A DNA stretch of 64,000 bases from Leeia aquatica (GTDB lineage: Bacteria; Pseudomonadota; Gammaproteobacteria; Burkholderiales; Leeiaceae), in the NCBI RefSeq assembly GCF_012641365.1, contig NZ_JABAIM010000002.1:496001-560000 (forward strand). The letters are read 5' to 3'. Each line of letters opens with the position of its first letter. The first letter of the stretch is position 1. Below are positions 26,072 through 38,203 of the stretch, one piece after another. Under the pieces are notes generated by a model, which saw only the letters and a list, made by a program, of their open reading frames with translations, was not told the DNA's origin and made no database searches. Position numbers and translations under genes: made by a program.

Positions 26072-26785
26072 TCAGAACGGCAGGAAGGACAGGAAGAAGC
26101 GTGACAACCAGCCCATCGCCTGCGCCGAATCGACCAGCCCATCACCACGCTGCTCGATCCGAGCATCCGCCATCTTGGTCGAGGATATGGTGTTGCCTAC
26201 CTTGATGTCACGCGGGTCAATCACCCCGGAGAGGCGGACAAACGTGGTGTCGTAATTGCTGGCGATCTGCTTCTCGCCTGCCACCACCAGATTGCCGTTG
26301 TTCAGCACGTCCACCACCGTCACCGTGATGCTGCCGCTGAAGGTGTTGTTATTGCTGCTGTCACCCTTGCCGGCAAAATCACTGGTGGTATTGCCCGTCG
26401 CGCTCACTGAAGACACATCCTTCAGAATGTCACCCGCCTTGCGCAGCACCCCACCCACCACCGGTACTTTGGAGAAAGTCGGCAAGGTCAGGCTGGGTGC
26501 CGTTGCCGTCAGCTTGTCTGAGGTGGTGATCTTGGTTTCTGCCTTGTTGGTCGTGGCCAGCTTTTCTTCAATCTGAATGGTCAGGGTATCGCCAATGTGG
26601 CGGGCAATCCGGTCTTCAAACAGATTCAGTCGCGCATTGCTGGCCTGATAGATGGCACCATTATTGGCGGGTACCACTTCCTGCTTGGGCGGACGCACGG
26701 TCAACGGCCCTTCAACAATAGATTTCGGCGTATTGCTGCACGCAGTGAGCAACAACAACAGGCTAGCGGCGCACACGGATTTCAT
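26072..26785 (-). CDS. flgH: Flagellar L-ring lipoprotein FlgH
   Basis: The 237-residue lipoprotein shows a lipobox (LLLLTAC with Cys at about 16) and the FlgH core: SNARLNLFEDRIARHIGDTLTIQI, then GNLVVAGEKQI and VRLSGVIDPRDI. The L ring sits in the outer membrane. The ATG at 26785 has GGAGAG seven bases upstream; an ATG at 26800 would overlap the flgG stop codon and add five residues. The C-terminus (MGWLSRFFLSFLPF) is characteristic of FlgH. Confidence 0.96.
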   Translation of the reverse strand: MKSVCAASLLLLLTACSNTPKSIVEGPLTVRPPKQEVVPANNGAIYQASNARLNLFEDRIARHIGDTLTIQIEEKLATTNKAETKITTSDKLTATAPSLTLPTFSKVPVVGGVLRKAGDILKDVSSVSATGNTTSDFAGKGDSSNNNTFSGSITVTVVDVLNNGNLVVAGEKQIASNYDTTFVRLSGVIDPRDIKVGNTISSTKMADARIEQRGDGLVDSAQAMGWLSRFFLSFLPF

Positions 26786-26799
26786 CATCACCCTCTCCA

Positions 26800-27582
26800 T
26801 TACAGCTGGGTCAAGCGTTGCAGCATCTGATCCGATGCCGTCACCGCCTTGGAGTTCAATTCAAAGGCACGCTGGGCCTGAATCATGCTGACCAGTTCTT
26901 CGGCCACGTTGACGTTTGAGACTTCCACATATTTCTGCGTCAGCACCCCCAGCCCGTTGGTGCCCGGCGTGTTCACCACTGGTGCGCCGCTGGAAGCGGT
27001 TTCCAGATACAAGTTCTCCCCCATGCTCTGCAAGCCTGCGGGATTGATGAAATTGGCGGTCTGAATGGTGCCGATCTGAGTCGGGGTGGTGGAGGCTGGC
27101 AGCAGTACGCTGACAACACCATCCTTGCCGATCGTCAGGTCCAGCGCATTGTCCGGAATGGTGATGCTGGGTTGCAAAGGGTAACCACTGCTGGTCACCA
27201 CTTCTCCGGTACTGCTCTTCTGGAACGCCCCATCGCGGGTGTAGGCAGTCGTGCCATCCGGCAGCAGGATCTGAAAGAAACCACTGCCATTGATGGCAAT
27301 ATCCAGTCCGTTCTCAGTGCGTTGCAGGCTGCCTTGAGTGAAGATGCGCTCGGTAGCAATCGCCCGTGCGCCGGTGCCGACCTGTAGCCCGCTGGGAATC
27401 TGGTTTTGCTGAGTGGAGCTGGCACCCGGCTGCCGCAGGGTCTGGTACAGCAGGTCCTCAAACAGCGGTCGCTGCCGCTTGTAACCATTGGTACTGACGT
27501 TGGCCAGGTTGTTGGAGATGGTGTCAATATTGGTCTGCTGGGTATCCAGACCGGTTTTGGCTATCCACAGGGAGCGAATCAT
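26800..27582 (-). CDS. flgG: Flagellar distal-rod protein FlgG
   Basis: The 260-residue protein starts [18 protein letters not shown] with the rod motif [18 protein letters not shown]. It ends [30 protein letters not shown], the conserved C-terminal helix. It has no signal peptide and is exported by the flagellar type III apparatus. FlgG forms the distal rod next to the hook. It is 11 bases after flgF and overlaps the flgH upstream region. Confidence 0.97.
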   Translation of the reverse strand: MIRSLWIAKTGLDTQQTNIDTISNNLANVSTNGYKRQRPLFEDLLYQTLRQPGASSTQQNQIPSGLQVGTGARAIATERIFTQGSLQRTENGLDIAINGSGFFQILLPDGTTAYTRDGAFQKSSTGEVVTSSGYPLQPSITIPDNALDLTIGKDGVVSVLLPASTTPTQIGTIQTANFINPAGLQSMGENLYLETASSGAPVVNTPGTNGLGVLTQKYVEVSNVNVAEELVSMIQAQRAFELNSKAVTASDQMLQRLTQL

Positions 27583-27593
27583 CTAGGTCTTCC

Positions 27594-28337
27594 TCAGCCG
27601 TTCAGCGACAGGACTTGTGCCGTTTGCCGCGCATTCTGGTCAGCGGTTTGCATCATCTTGACTTGCAGGTCGAACTGTCGAGACTGGGTAATCAGTTCCA
27701 CCATGGCTTGCGCCGCATTCACATTGCTGGATTCCAGCGCATTGCCGGCCACCAGCACAGTAGGGTCGGCCTCAGCAGGCTGACCCGACTTGAGCCGAAA
27801 CAGACCATCATCGCTGCGGACCAGCTCCTTTTCGTCCGGGTTCACCAGTTTGAGCCGTCCCAGAATGGTGACCCGGGTCACACCGTTGCCATCAGGGACA
27901 GTCGACACCGTACCATCGCGGCCGATGGTGACGCGGGTATTGGCGGGAATCTGAATCGGCCCGCCATCGCCCAAAACCGGCATGCCATTGGGGGCTTTCA
28001 GCGTCCCTTCCGCATCGACCTCGAAAGCGCCGTTACGCATATAGCCTTCGCTGCCGTCACTGGCTTGCACCGCAAACCAGCCCTTGCCCTGGATGGCGAT
28101 GTCCAGGTCGCGCCCGGTGGCTTGCAGGGAACCTGGCGCAAAGTCACTGCCCACGGTGGCATCGACGGCGTAGGTGCGGGTGGGTGCGCCGGGGCCGTAC
28201 ACCCACAGCGCCCGAAACGCATGGGTTTCGGCCTTGTAACCCTGGGTATTGACGTTGGCCAGATTGTGGGTGGTGGCCGACTGCTTCAGCAGCGCATGCT
28301 GCGCACCGGTCATCGAGACATACAGCAGTCGGTCCAT
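27594..28337 (-). CDS. flgF: Flagellar proximal-rod protein FlgF
   Basis: The 247-residue protein opens MDRLLYVSMTGAQHALLKQ with a THNLANVNTQGYKAE motif and ends with NVNAAQAMVELITQSRQFDLQVKM. The middle shows DLDIAIQGKGWFAVQ, common to FlgF and FlgG. It is a proximal-rod subunit located between flgE and flgG, the canonical order. Confidence 0.96.
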   Translation of the reverse strand: MDRLLYVSMTGAQHALLKQSATTHNLANVNTQGYKAETHAFRALWVYGPGAPTRTYAVDATVGSDFAPGSLQATGRDLDIAIQGKGWFAVQASDGSEGYMRNGAFEVDAEGTLKAPNGMPVLGDGGPIQIPANTRVTIGRDGTVSTVPDGNGVTRVTILGRLKLVNPDEKELVRSDDGLFRLKSGQPAEADPTVLVAGNALESSNVNAAQAMVELITQSRQFDLQVKMMQTADQNARQTAQVLSLNG

Positions 28338-28358
28338 ACCCTCTCAGCCTTTCAATGC

Positions 28359-29627
28359 TTAGCGCAGGTTAACCAGCGTCTGCAGCACCTGATCCTGCGT
28401 CTTGATGGTCTGCGCATTGGCCTGATACACCCGCTGAGCGGTAATCATGTTCACCAGCTCTTCGGTCAGATCCACCTTGGACTCTTCCACCGCTGACGAT
28501 TGCAGCACGCCGAGGCTGGAGCTGCCGGGCGCCCCCACCAGTGGCCCGCCCGAGGTCGGGGTTTCGGTCCACTCGTTACCACCACGCGGCTGCAGGCCTT
28601 GCGGGTTGGAGAAGTTGGCCAGCACGATCTGCGCCATATTGCGCGACTGGCCGTTGGTGTAGCGCCCCAGTACCGTGCCGTCCGGCGAGATCGAAATGCC
28701 ATTCAGGCGACCGGATGAGTACCCATCCTGCGTTTGCTTGTTGACGCTGAACACACTGCCAAACTGGGTGAAGGTGCTCACCTGCATGGTCATATTCTGC
28801 GTCGCAGCACCCCAGCTGGTGGTCAAGGCACCCGGAATATTGATCGGGATCGGTGTACTGATGGGTTGCGTACCGGCACCTGCATCCCAGCCAGTAATCG
28901 TGCCGTTGGTACCATAGGTCAGGCGTGCAGCTTGTGCGGGCGAGCCAAAAGTCCCTACCGGAACAGCCGTACCATCCACCGTCACATACATATTCCAGTT
29001 GTTGGCAGAAGCTTTCTGGAAATACACCGCCTGGGTGTGCGGATTACCCAGACTGTCATAAATGGTTTGCGAAGTACTGCGATTGAAGGTGGTGCCATCG
29101 GCCGAATTGAACGGCACACTGATCACCGCCTCGCGGGAGTCCAGGTTAATCCCCCACGTTTGCGCTGCAGTCTGCTTGGGCAGCAAATCGGTGGTATTGA
29201 TCTGGATGTCGACCGGCGCCGAGCTGATGATGTTGCCATTGGCATCTGCCGGGTAGCCGGTCAGGCGACGACCCTGGTCATTCACCACGTAGCCGGTTTT
29301 ATCGACCTGGAACTGGCCGTTGCGGCTGTAGGAAATTGCACCGTTGTTGGAGAGGCGGAAGAAGCCCTGCCCGTTGATGGCCACATCCAGCGGGTTGTTG
29401 GTCACGCTGATATTGCCCTGCAGGAACTGCTGCATCACTGAGCCCACGGCCGAGCCAATACCAATATTGCTGGTACCACTGCCCGAGAGGCTGGCGGCAA
29501 ACACGTCCGCCATCTGGGTGCGGAAGGGCTTGAAGCCTACCACACTGGCGTTGGCCACATTGTTACCGATCACATCCAGGCTCTTGCTGGAAGTATTCAG
29601 TCCGGAAAGACCTTGTTGGAATCCCAT
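28359..29627 (-). CDS. flgE: Flagellar hook protein FlgE
   Basis: This 422-residue hook subunit starts MGFQQGLSGLNTSSKSLDVI and carries GNNVANASVVGFKP. The C-terminal helix reads VDLTEELVNMITAQRVYQANAQTIK. Middle features include NPLDVAINGQGFFRLSNNG. It polymerises into the curved hook on the FlgD cap. It lies 12 bases after flgD. Confidence 0.97.
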   Translation of the reverse strand: MGFQQGLSGLNTSSKSLDVIGNNVANASVVGFKPFRTQMADVFAASLSGSGTSNIGIGSAVGSVMQQFLQGNISVTNNPLDVAINGQGFFRLSNNGAISYSRNGQFQVDKTGYVVNDQGRRLTGYPADANGNIISSAPVDIQINTTDLLPKQTAAQTWGINLDSREAVISVPFNSADGTTFNRSTSQTIYDSLGNPHTQAVYFQKASANNWNMYVTVDGTAVPVGTFGSPAQAARLTYGTNGTITGWDAGAGTQPISTPIPINIPGALTTSWGAATQNMTMQVSTFTQFGSVFSVNKQTQDGYSSGRLNGISISPDGTVLGRYTNGQSRNMAQIVLANFSNPQGLQPRGGNEWTETPTSGGPLVGAPGSSSLGVLQSSAVEESKVDLTEELVNMITAQRVYQANAQTIKTQDQVLQTLVNLR

Positions 29628-29639
29628 GATTATCTCCGC

Positions 29640-30314
29640 TTACATGATCTGCCGGATGTCGCCCAGCCCGATTTGCCCTACACCGGTCACCTTGGCCATG
29701 ATGCCATTGGCGCCAAAGGTCACACTCTCAATCTTGCCGACGGTCAGGGCGGCGGTTTCCACTTTCTTGCCAGCGACAGTAGCTTCAATCTCGAACTTGT
29801 ACTCGCCATCTGCTGCCGTACCACCACCATCTTTGGCACCGTCCCAGCTGAAGTTGATCACCCCGGCCTTTTGAGCGCCCAGATTCACTTCCTGCATCAC
29901 GTTGCCGTTTTTGTCCTTGATGGTGACTTTGACCTTGTCTGCATCCTGAGCAAGTTCCATGCCTGCATTGGCCTTGCCACTGGCCAGATTCAGGGTATTG
30001 CCATCAGTGAGCACCGAACGCCCCACCAGGGTCGCTGCCTGGAAAGACTGCGCGGCGGCAAATGAGGCCGCCATATTGCTGATGGCGGTATTGAGCTTCT
30101 CAATGCCGGTCACCGTACTGATCTGAGCCATCTGGCTGGTGGTCGCCGCATTGTCCAGCGGATTGAGCGGGTCCTGATTGCGCAGCTGGGTCACCAGCAA
30201 CTTGAGGAAGCGATCCTCAATCCCGGCCGAACCCTTCTTGCTTGCCTGCACGCTATTATTAAACTCAGCAAACGGGTTGTTGTTGCTGCCATCCACGGTG
30301 CCTACGGTTGCCAT
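29640..30314 (-). CDS. flgD: Flagellar hook-assembly scaffold protein FlgD
   Basis: The 224-residue protein has the FlgD N-terminal motif FLKLLVTQLRNQDPLNPLDN, followed by SQMAQISTVTGIEKLN. A C-terminal Tudor-like/FnIII-like part includes GVINFSWDGAKDGG and DGEYKFEIEA. FlgD caps the growing hook and is discarded on completion. It lies between flgC and flgE, 12 bases from each. Confidence 0.95.
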   Translation of the reverse strand: MATVGTVDGSNNNPFAEFNNSVQASKKGSAGIEDRFLKLLVTQLRNQDPLNPLDNAATTSQMAQISTVTGIEKLNTAISNMAASFAAAQSFQAATLVGRSVLTDGNTLNLASGKANAGMELAQDADKVKVTIKDKNGNVMQEVNLGAQKAGVINFSWDGAKDGGGTAADGEYKFEIEATVAGKKVETAALTVGKIESVTFGANGIMAKVTGVGQIGLGDIRQIM

Positions 30315-30326
30315 CGCACGTACTCC

Positions 30327-30737
30327 TTACTGTCCCAGTGCCAGAGTCCTGAGCATCAGGGTCTTGGCGGTATTCATCATGTCGGCATTGGTCTGATAAG
30401 ACCGGGAGGCGGAAATCATGTTGGCCATTTCTTCCACCACGCTCACATTGGGCATCTGCACATAGCCCTTTTCGTCGGCCAGCGGGTTATCCGGTGCGTA
30501 CAGCATGCGTGGCGGCGACGGGTCTTCCACAATCTGGCTGACACGCACCCCTTGTGCCGGGCCATTCAGGCCATTGACCGGTGTCGCCTGAAACACCACC
30601 TGCCGCGCCTTGTAGGGCTGCCCGGTCGAGCTGGTGGCCGAATCCACGTTAGCCAGATTGCTGGCGACCACATTGAGCCGCATCGACTGGGCTGTCATGG
30701 CTGAACCGGCAATCTGAAACACTCCCATGATGGACAT
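30327..30737 (-). CDS. flgC: Flagellar basal-body rod protein FlgC
   Basis: The 136-residue proximal-rod subunit shows [27 protein letters not shown] near the start and [22 protein letters not shown], then [22 protein letters not shown] at the end. Length and motifs match FlgC. AAGGA lies ahead of the first ATG at 30737. It follows flgB by 15 bases. Confidence 0.97.
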   Translation of the reverse strand: MSIMGVFQIAGSAMTAQSMRLNVVASNLANVDSATSSTGQPYKARQVVFQATPVNGLNGPAQGVRVSQIVEDPSPPRMLYAPDNPLADEKGYVQMPNVSVVEEMANMISASRSYQTNADMMNTAKTLMLRTLALGQ

Positions 30738-30752
30738 GTCAGCGCATCCTTC

Positions 30753-31157
30753 TTAGTTGTTCGACAGTGCTTGCTGCAAGGTTCTGATGCGGCCTGTGGT
30801 GAAGGTCAGTAGCGCCTGATAGTGCAGACCATTCTCCGAGAAGCGTGCCATTTCCTCTTCCGCATCTACCGTGTTACCGTCAATGGCGGGCTGGGTCGGG
30901 TTGCGGTATTTGACGTCAGCGTCCAGAAAGCCGCCTTGCGCGCCATCCAGATGACGGCGGTGGGTGAGCTGCATGTGCGCACCATGCTGCGCTCCTGCCA
31001 GCGCGTTTTGCAGCGCTTGGCGAAAATCTACATCGACCGCTTTGTAATTGGGGGTGTCCGCGTTGGCCAGATTGGCGCCCAGCAGTTCCTGCCGCGAGGC
31101 ACGTGCCTTGAGCGCGGTTTGCAGGAAATTGAAGTGTTTGTCGAGGTTCTGGATCAT
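30753..31157 (-). CDS. flgB: Flagellar basal-body rod protein FlgB
   Basis: The 134-residue protein has the FlgB pattern: LDKHFNFLQTALKARASRQ, then LGANLANADTPNYKAVDVDF and a C-terminal EEMARFSENGLHYQALLTFT. It is the first proximal-rod subunit and the first gene of flgBCDEFGHI. AAGGAG lies eight bases before the ATG, at the very start of the transcript predicted from the sigma-54 promoter. Confidence 0.97.
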   Translation of the reverse strand: MIQNLDKHFNFLQTALKARASRQELLGANLANADTPNYKAVDVDFRQALQNALAGAQHGAHMQLTHRRHLDGAQGGFLDADVKYRNPTQPAIDGNTVDAEEEMARFSENGLHYQALLTFTTGRIRTLQQALSNN

Positions 31158-31181
31158 GGCGGGCTCCTTGCCGTAACCTCA

Positions 31182-31197
31182 AGCAGAAAGTGTGCCA
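31182..31197 (-). promoter_or_regulatory. Sigma-54 (RpoN) promoter of the flgBCDEFGHI operon
   Basis: Minus strand: TGGCACACTTTCTGCT. Compared with the TGGCAC-N5-TTGCW consensus it keeps the invariant GG and GC with correct 10-base spacing; the only deviation is C for the first T of TTGC. The predicted start site leaves a leader of about 14 bases that still contains the flgB ribosome site. Confidence 0.75.
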
Positions 31198-31247
31198 CCC
31201 AATGACCACGACCACAGCAGTGCGGGGTGGCGAAATCGGCGGGGCTC

Positions 31248-31268
31248 GGGCGGCAACGCTTGCCGCCC
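31248..31268 (-). terminator. Hairpin after the first diguanylate cyclase gene
   Basis: A GGGCGGCAA / TTGCCGCCC stem lies nine bases past the GGDEF gene stop. There is no T run, so it may be a weak terminator or an mRNA 3' stabiliser separating this gene from the flgB promoter. Confidence 0.5.
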
Positions 31269-31276
31269 CTGGAAGC

Positions 31277-33055
31277 TCAGTCTGCCGCTTCGACCCGGTT
31301 CTTGCCGCTCACCTTGGCGCGATACATCGCCGCATCCGCACGCGCCAGCACATCCTGCTGGCTTTCGTCTTCCTGGTACTCGGCCACACCACAGCTGAAG
31401 GTGATCAACACTCGCTCATTACGGTGCAGGTAAAAGCGTCGCGTCAGCTCACGCTGCACCCGCTGCATGACCTGAATCGCTTCTGCCATGCCCGTACCAG
31501 GCAGCAATACCACAAATTCCTCACCGCCATAGCGTGCGATGTAATCGGTAGGCCGCAATACATCCTTGACCACCGCCGACAGGTGGGTCAGCGCTTCATC
31601 GCCCGCCTGATGCCCCAGGCTGTCATTCAGCTTCTTGAAGTTGTCGATATCCAGCAAGGCCAGCGACAGGGCGCCATGCTCGCGCCGCACGCGCGCCAGC
31701 TCTGTCGCCATGGCCTCTTCCAGACCGCGACGGTTGAGGGTGCCGGTCAGCTGATCGGTCTTCACTTGCGCTGAAATGGCCTCGATCTCGCGCTCCAGCT
31801 CGCTGATGCGACTCTCGGCAGCTTCGGCCTCCTGCCGTGCCAGCCGCATGTCATCACGCGAGCGCAGCATGTCCACCTGCATGTGGCGGGTGTCTTCCAT
31901 CAGGTTATCCAAGATGATGCTGAGCTGGGTGACATCATCTGTTTTCTGGATCTGGCTGGAGTAGGACACGATCTTGTCGTGATAGCCGCCCGTGCTTTCT
32001 GCAATCACCCCCAGCCGGTCAATAAAGGTGGTAATCATGTGTTTGAAGGTCAGCTTGGCCTCGGTCAGGCTTTGCTTGAGATGGCCCTGCTTGAAAATCA
32101 GCTCCGAGAGGCGTTGCTCCATCTCGTATAGATAGCGGCTATCCAGCGGTTGATCAATCACCGCCTTGATCACTTCCACCTGCCCCTGCATCCAGCCATC
32201 ATCCGCCATCAGCTCGCCGATATTGCTGACCAGCAAACGCAGCAAGCGCTGCAGACCCAGCATCAGGGTTTGATCCGACTCGTTGCGCAACTCCAGCTTG
32301 ATCCAGAATTTCTTGGCTTGCGCCGAAAAAGCCTGCAACGCCCGACTGTCGGCCACTTCCCGCAGGCGAACATTGAGGGCACTGGCCTCTTCCAGCAGGT
32401 CCGGTGCATGCTGCAAGCGCGCGACGACGCCATACTCGAGCGTGCTGGCCAGCAAGTCCCGCCACGCCTGGAACACCTCGCCATCGACATTGTCGCCGTC
32501 ACGCTCCTCTACACCGCTGCGGCCATCGGCATCCAGCTCGCCACTGAGAACGGTGTCCGCATCAGGCGGCAGGTTGTCACGCCAGCCACGTATCAACCCT
32601 GCCAACTTCTCGTTCAGCTGCACCGGGTTGCCGCCAAAATTGATCAGCACCCGCTCCAGCGCTTCCTTCTTGCGAGCGGGCGTCCAGCCCACCTGTCGCA
32701 ACTCCCATTGCCGGACCAGCTCACGAACGATTTCTCCCCACGGCTGGCTCAGCTCCCCACCATCAGCGCTGCCGCCAGACAGCAATTCCAGCACGACCTT
32801 GGACCAGCTGTTCCAGTCCTCCGCCTTGAGGGCATCATCCAGCTGCTTTTGCAGGCGCTGCAACTCCACGCGAGGCCGCCCGCCTTGGGGCAACGCATCC
32901 GTCAGCAGCTGGATCACAGGATGGGTGGTCTCCAGTGTGTCACCCGAGATCTGGGCATAGGCCTTGCGGTAATTGTCCGGCGTGGGCAGCTGGCGGCTCA
33001 TGGCCAACTGTTTCAGGGTTTCGCGGGCGATTTCGGTTGGATTGGTCAGCGGCAT
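31277..33055 (-). CDS. Diguanylate cyclase (GGDEF domain, GGEEF motif)
   Basis: This cytoplasmic protein of about 592 residues has a long helical N-terminal sensory region without membrane segments, then a coiled coil (EAEAAESRISELEREIEAI). The C-terminal GGDEF domain shows QLTGTLNRRGLEEAM, SLALLDIDNFKKLNDSLGH and the active site YGGEEFVVLLPG. The inhibitory I-site R-x-x-D lies five residues before GGEEF, so it should be product-inhibited. The start is uncertain: ATG at 33055, 33070 or 33085. It lies just upstream of the flagellar cluster on the same strand, consistent with a role in motility control (inference). Confidence 0.9.
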   Translation of the reverse strand: MPLTNPTEIARETLKQLAMSRQLPTPDNYRKAYAQISGDTLETTHPVIQLLTDALPQGGRPRVELQRLQKQLDDALKAEDWNSWSKVVLELLSGGSADGGELSQPWGEIVRELVRQWELRQVGWTPARKKEALERVLINFGGNPVQLNEKLAGLIRGWRDNLPPDADTVLSGELDADGRSGVEERDGDNVDGEVFQAWRDLLASTLEYGVVARLQHAPDLLEEASALNVRLREVADSRALQAFSAQAKKFWIKLELRNESDQTLMLGLQRLLRLLVSNIGELMADDGWMQGQVEVIKAVIDQPLDSRYLYEMEQRLSELIFKQGHLKQSLTEAKLTFKHMITTFIDRLGVIAESTGGYHDKIVSYSSQIQKTDDVTQLSIILDNLMEDTRHMQVDMLRSRDDMRLARQEAEAAESRISELEREIEAISAQVKTDQLTGTLNRRGLEEAMATELARVRREHGALSLALLDIDNFKKLNDSLGHQAGDEALTHLSAVVKDVLRPTDYIARYGGEEFVVLLPGTGMAEAIQVMQRVQRELTRRFYLHRNERVLITFSCGVAEYQEDESQQDVLARADAAMYRAKVSGKNRVEAAD

Positions 33056-33197
33056 GCCGGCACCTGTCATGACCCGGCCGACCATGGGTCGCCCGGTGCT
33101 GAAGAAGTCACAGGATCAGTAGCCACCAGCATGGTGGCCATACCCTGTCATTGTAGGAAGGTGGCGAACAAACAGCCAGCGGGAAATACCGGGATGA

Positions 33198-33536
33198 TCA
33201 GTGTGGTACGACTGGTGTGCTGTCTGCAGGCAGGGGCGCTGGGGCTGTTGTGGTGTTGGTGGTATCGAGCACCTGGATGAACAATTCATCCTGCTTGACC
33301 ATGCCCAGCTCATTACGGGCACGTTCTTCGATGGCATCAAAGCCCTGTTTGAGGTCCAGCACTTCAGCTTCCAGTGCCATATTGCGGCGCTGCAAGGCCG
33401 CATTATGCGCCTGCGCCTTTTCCAGCTCAGCCTCTTGCTTCCAGACCATCAGCCAGCCGCCCTTGCCCAGCCACAGGGGCTGCTGCAAGGCAACGATCAA
33501 AACGGCCAGGGCCAGGCTCAGGACACGCAGGAACAT
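33198..33536 (-). CDS. ftsB: Cell-division protein FtsB (DivIC family)
   Basis: The 112-residue protein has one N-terminal membrane helix (FLRVLSLALAVLIVALQQPLW), the GKGGW motif, then a leucine-zipper-like coil (KQEAELEKAQAHNAALQRRN). A conserved ARNELGMVKQDELFIQV segment follows, with a Pro/Thr-rich tail. FtsB bridges FtsL and FtsQ in the divisome. I start at the ATG at 33536; a frame from 33587 adds 17 residues before the helix. Position downstream of eno is typical in betaproteobacteria, though a strong hairpin separates them. Confidence 0.92.
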   Translation of the reverse strand: MFLRVLSLALAVLIVALQQPLWLGKGGWLMVWKQEAELEKAQAHNAALQRRNMALEAEVLDLKQGFDAIEERARNELGMVKQDELFIQVLDTTNTTTAPAPLPADSTPVVPH

Positions 33537-33749
33537 GCTTAAAACTTCATCAATCGATTTGCGCCGGACTTTAACACATGCCGTCACGCACTGTCATGCC
33601 TTTCGCATCAACGTGTCGTGGCTCGAGAAATGCAACAGACAAGCCCTGTCTGCCAAGCGGGCCGTCATGGCACAGCATCCGCCTCAGAACACAGCGCAAT
33701 TCTCTCCGGCCCATTAAAATGCCATCAGCATTAACCATAAAGTCAGCCC

Positions 33750-33785
33750 CATGAAAAACGCCACCCGAAGGTGGCGCATTTCATG
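33750..33785 (-). terminator. Terminator of eno
   Basis: Minus strand: CATGAAA-GCGCCACC-TTCG-GGTGGCG-TTTTTCATG, an extended stem with a UUCG-type tetraloop and a T run. It lies just after the eno stop codon and reduces read-through into ftsB. Confidence 0.85.
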
Positions 33786-33798
33786 GGGCCGTGTGGCT

Positions 33799-35085
<1,287 letters not shown>

Positions 35086-35149
35086 TTAGCTACCCTTCGT
35101 GACAGATGATCAAAAAACAGTTACAGGGGGAAATGCCGCACTCACGGCC

Positions 35150-35626
35150 TTATTTCACGAGCAGCTTGGCAAAACACAGGCTGCGTGGCTGGTCGACGTA
35201 CTCGCCATAGGGCTCAATACGCGAATAACCCGCCCGTTCATACAGACCCACCGCTTCCGGCTGGCGGTTACCGGTTTCCAGCACGATACGGCGATAGCCG
35301 AACTTGCGGGCCGCCGCTTCCAGCTCTTCCAGCAGGCGACGGGCCACGCCCATGCGGCGGAAAGAAGCACGCACATACATGCGCTTGATTTCCACCGTAT
35401 CGCTTTCCAGTGGCTTCAGTGCACCACAGCCCGCCAAGGCACGGTCGCAAGTGGCCAGATAAAGCGCATTGCCCGGTTTGTCGACATCCCCCAGGCGAAA
35501 CGGGCTGATGGCATAGTCGCCATAGCGTCCGGTCATTTCAGCTTCCATCTCCCCCAGCAGCATGATGGCCGCTGCGTGGCGGCTGCTGCTTCGGGTTACC
35601 GTCAATTCCGGATGCTTGGCGTCCAT
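35150..35626 (-). CDS. GNAT family N-acetyltransferase
   Basis: The 158-residue protein has a clear GNAT fold: EIKRMYVRASFRRMGVARRLL (motif A, acetyl-CoA pyrophosphate loop R-x-x-G-x-A), then YRRIVLETGNRQPEAVGLYERAGY (motif B). The N-terminal part has RHAAAIMLLGEMEAEM. The substrate is unknown. Its ribosome site (GAGGTG) lies inside the last kdsA codons, and the ATG is four bases after the kdsA stop, so translation is coupled. A GNAT gene between kdsA and eno is an insertion into an otherwise standard gene order. Confidence 0.88.
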   Translation of the reverse strand: MDAKHPELTVTRSSSRHAAAIMLLGEMEAEMTGRYGDYAISPFRLGDVDKPGNALYLATCDRALAGCGALKPLESDTVEIKRMYVRASFRRMGVARRLLEELEAAARKFGYRRIVLETGNRQPEAVGLYERAGYSRIEPYGEYVDQPRSLCFAKLLVK

Positions 35627-35630
35627 GGCA

Positions 35631-36470
35631 TTACACCTCGTTTTCAAACCAGCGGGCTGATTTCACCACCTTGTCCAGCGCCACCAGTGTCTGTAGCAAA
35701 TCACGCATCTTGCCGAGCGGCCAGGCATTCGGCCCGTCTGACTTGGCTTGTGCCGGATCCGGGTGGGTTTCCATGAACACCCCGGCGACCCCGGCGGCCA
35801 CTGCAGCACGGGCCAGCACCGGCACATGTTCACGCTGCCCGCCGGAGCTGCTGCCCTGCCCGCCCGGCAACTGCACCGAGTGGGTGGCATCAAACACCAC
35901 CGGGCATTGGGTCTCGCGCATCACAGCCAGGCTGCGCATGTCGGATACCAGATTATTGTAGCCAAACGAGGCGCCACGTTCACATACCATGATGTTGTCG
36001 AGGCCACCATTGGCCGCCTTGGCCTTGTCCACCACGTTCTTCATGTCCCACGGCGCGAGAAACTGGCCCTTCTTCAGGTTCACCGGCTTGCCCGCGCAGG
36101 CCACGGCCTGGATAAAGTCGGTCTGGCGACACAGGAATGCCGGCGTCTGCAGCACATCCACTACCGCAGCCACCGGCTCGATCTGCCAGGTATCGTGCAC
36201 ATCGGTCAGCACCGGCACGCCAACTTGCTTGCGCACCTCAGCGAGAATGCGCAGCCCTTCGTCCATGCCATAACCGCGGAACGACTGGCCGGAGCTGCGG
36301 TTGGCCTTGTCGAAGGAGCTTTTGAAAATGAACGGCACCCCTGCTGCTGCCGCAATCTCCTTCAACTGCCCAGCGACGTCGATCGAAAACTGCTCGCCCT
36401 CAATCACACACGGTCCGGCAATCAGGAACAGCGGCTGGTTGAGGCCGACTTCAAACCCGCACAGTTGCAT
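35631..36470 (-). CDS. kdsA: 3-deoxy-8-phosphooctulonate synthase (KDO-8-P synthase)
   Basis: The 279-residue enzyme condenses phosphoenolpyruvate with arabinose 5-phosphate to make KDO-8-phosphate for LPS inner core. Motifs are [43 protein letters not shown], then FLCRQTDFI and [13 protein letters not shown]. It is six bases after pyrG. Confidence 0.97.
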   Translation of the reverse strand: MQLCGFEVGLNQPLFLIAGPCVIEGEQFSIDVAGQLKEIAAAAGVPFIFKSSFDKANRSSGQSFRGYGMDEGLRILAEVRKQVGVPVLTDVHDTWQIEPVAAVVDVLQTPAFLCRQTDFIQAVACAGKPVNLKKGQFLAPWDMKNVVDKAKAANGGLDNIMVCERGASFGYNNLVSDMRSLAVMRETQCPVVFDATHSVQLPGGQGSSSGGQREHVPVLARAAVAAGVAGVFMETHPDPAQAKSDGPNAWPLGKMRDLLQTLVALDKVVKSARWFENEV

Positions 36471-36476
36471 GCCTGC

Positions 36477-38153
<1,677 letters not shown>

Positions 38154-38174
38154 CTAATCCCGCGTTCGGCATAA

Positions 38175-38197
38175 GGGGGGGGCATGCACGCCCCCCC
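38175..38197 (-). terminator. G/C-run hairpin after the PilZ-like gene
   Basis: Minus strand: GGGGGGGC-GTGCAT-GCCCCCCC directly after the PilZ-gene stop and upstream of pyrG. There is only a short TT after the stem. It is probably a terminator, and the long homopolymer arms make it slippage-prone. Confidence 0.6.
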
Positions 38198-38203
38198 AGA
38201 CTT

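Noticed and set aside
33714..33779. 21-residue hydrophobic peptide frame after eno (MRHLRVAFFMGL...)
   Set aside because: It starts inside the eno terminator stem and has no ribosome site, so it is most likely a by-product of the hairpin sequence.
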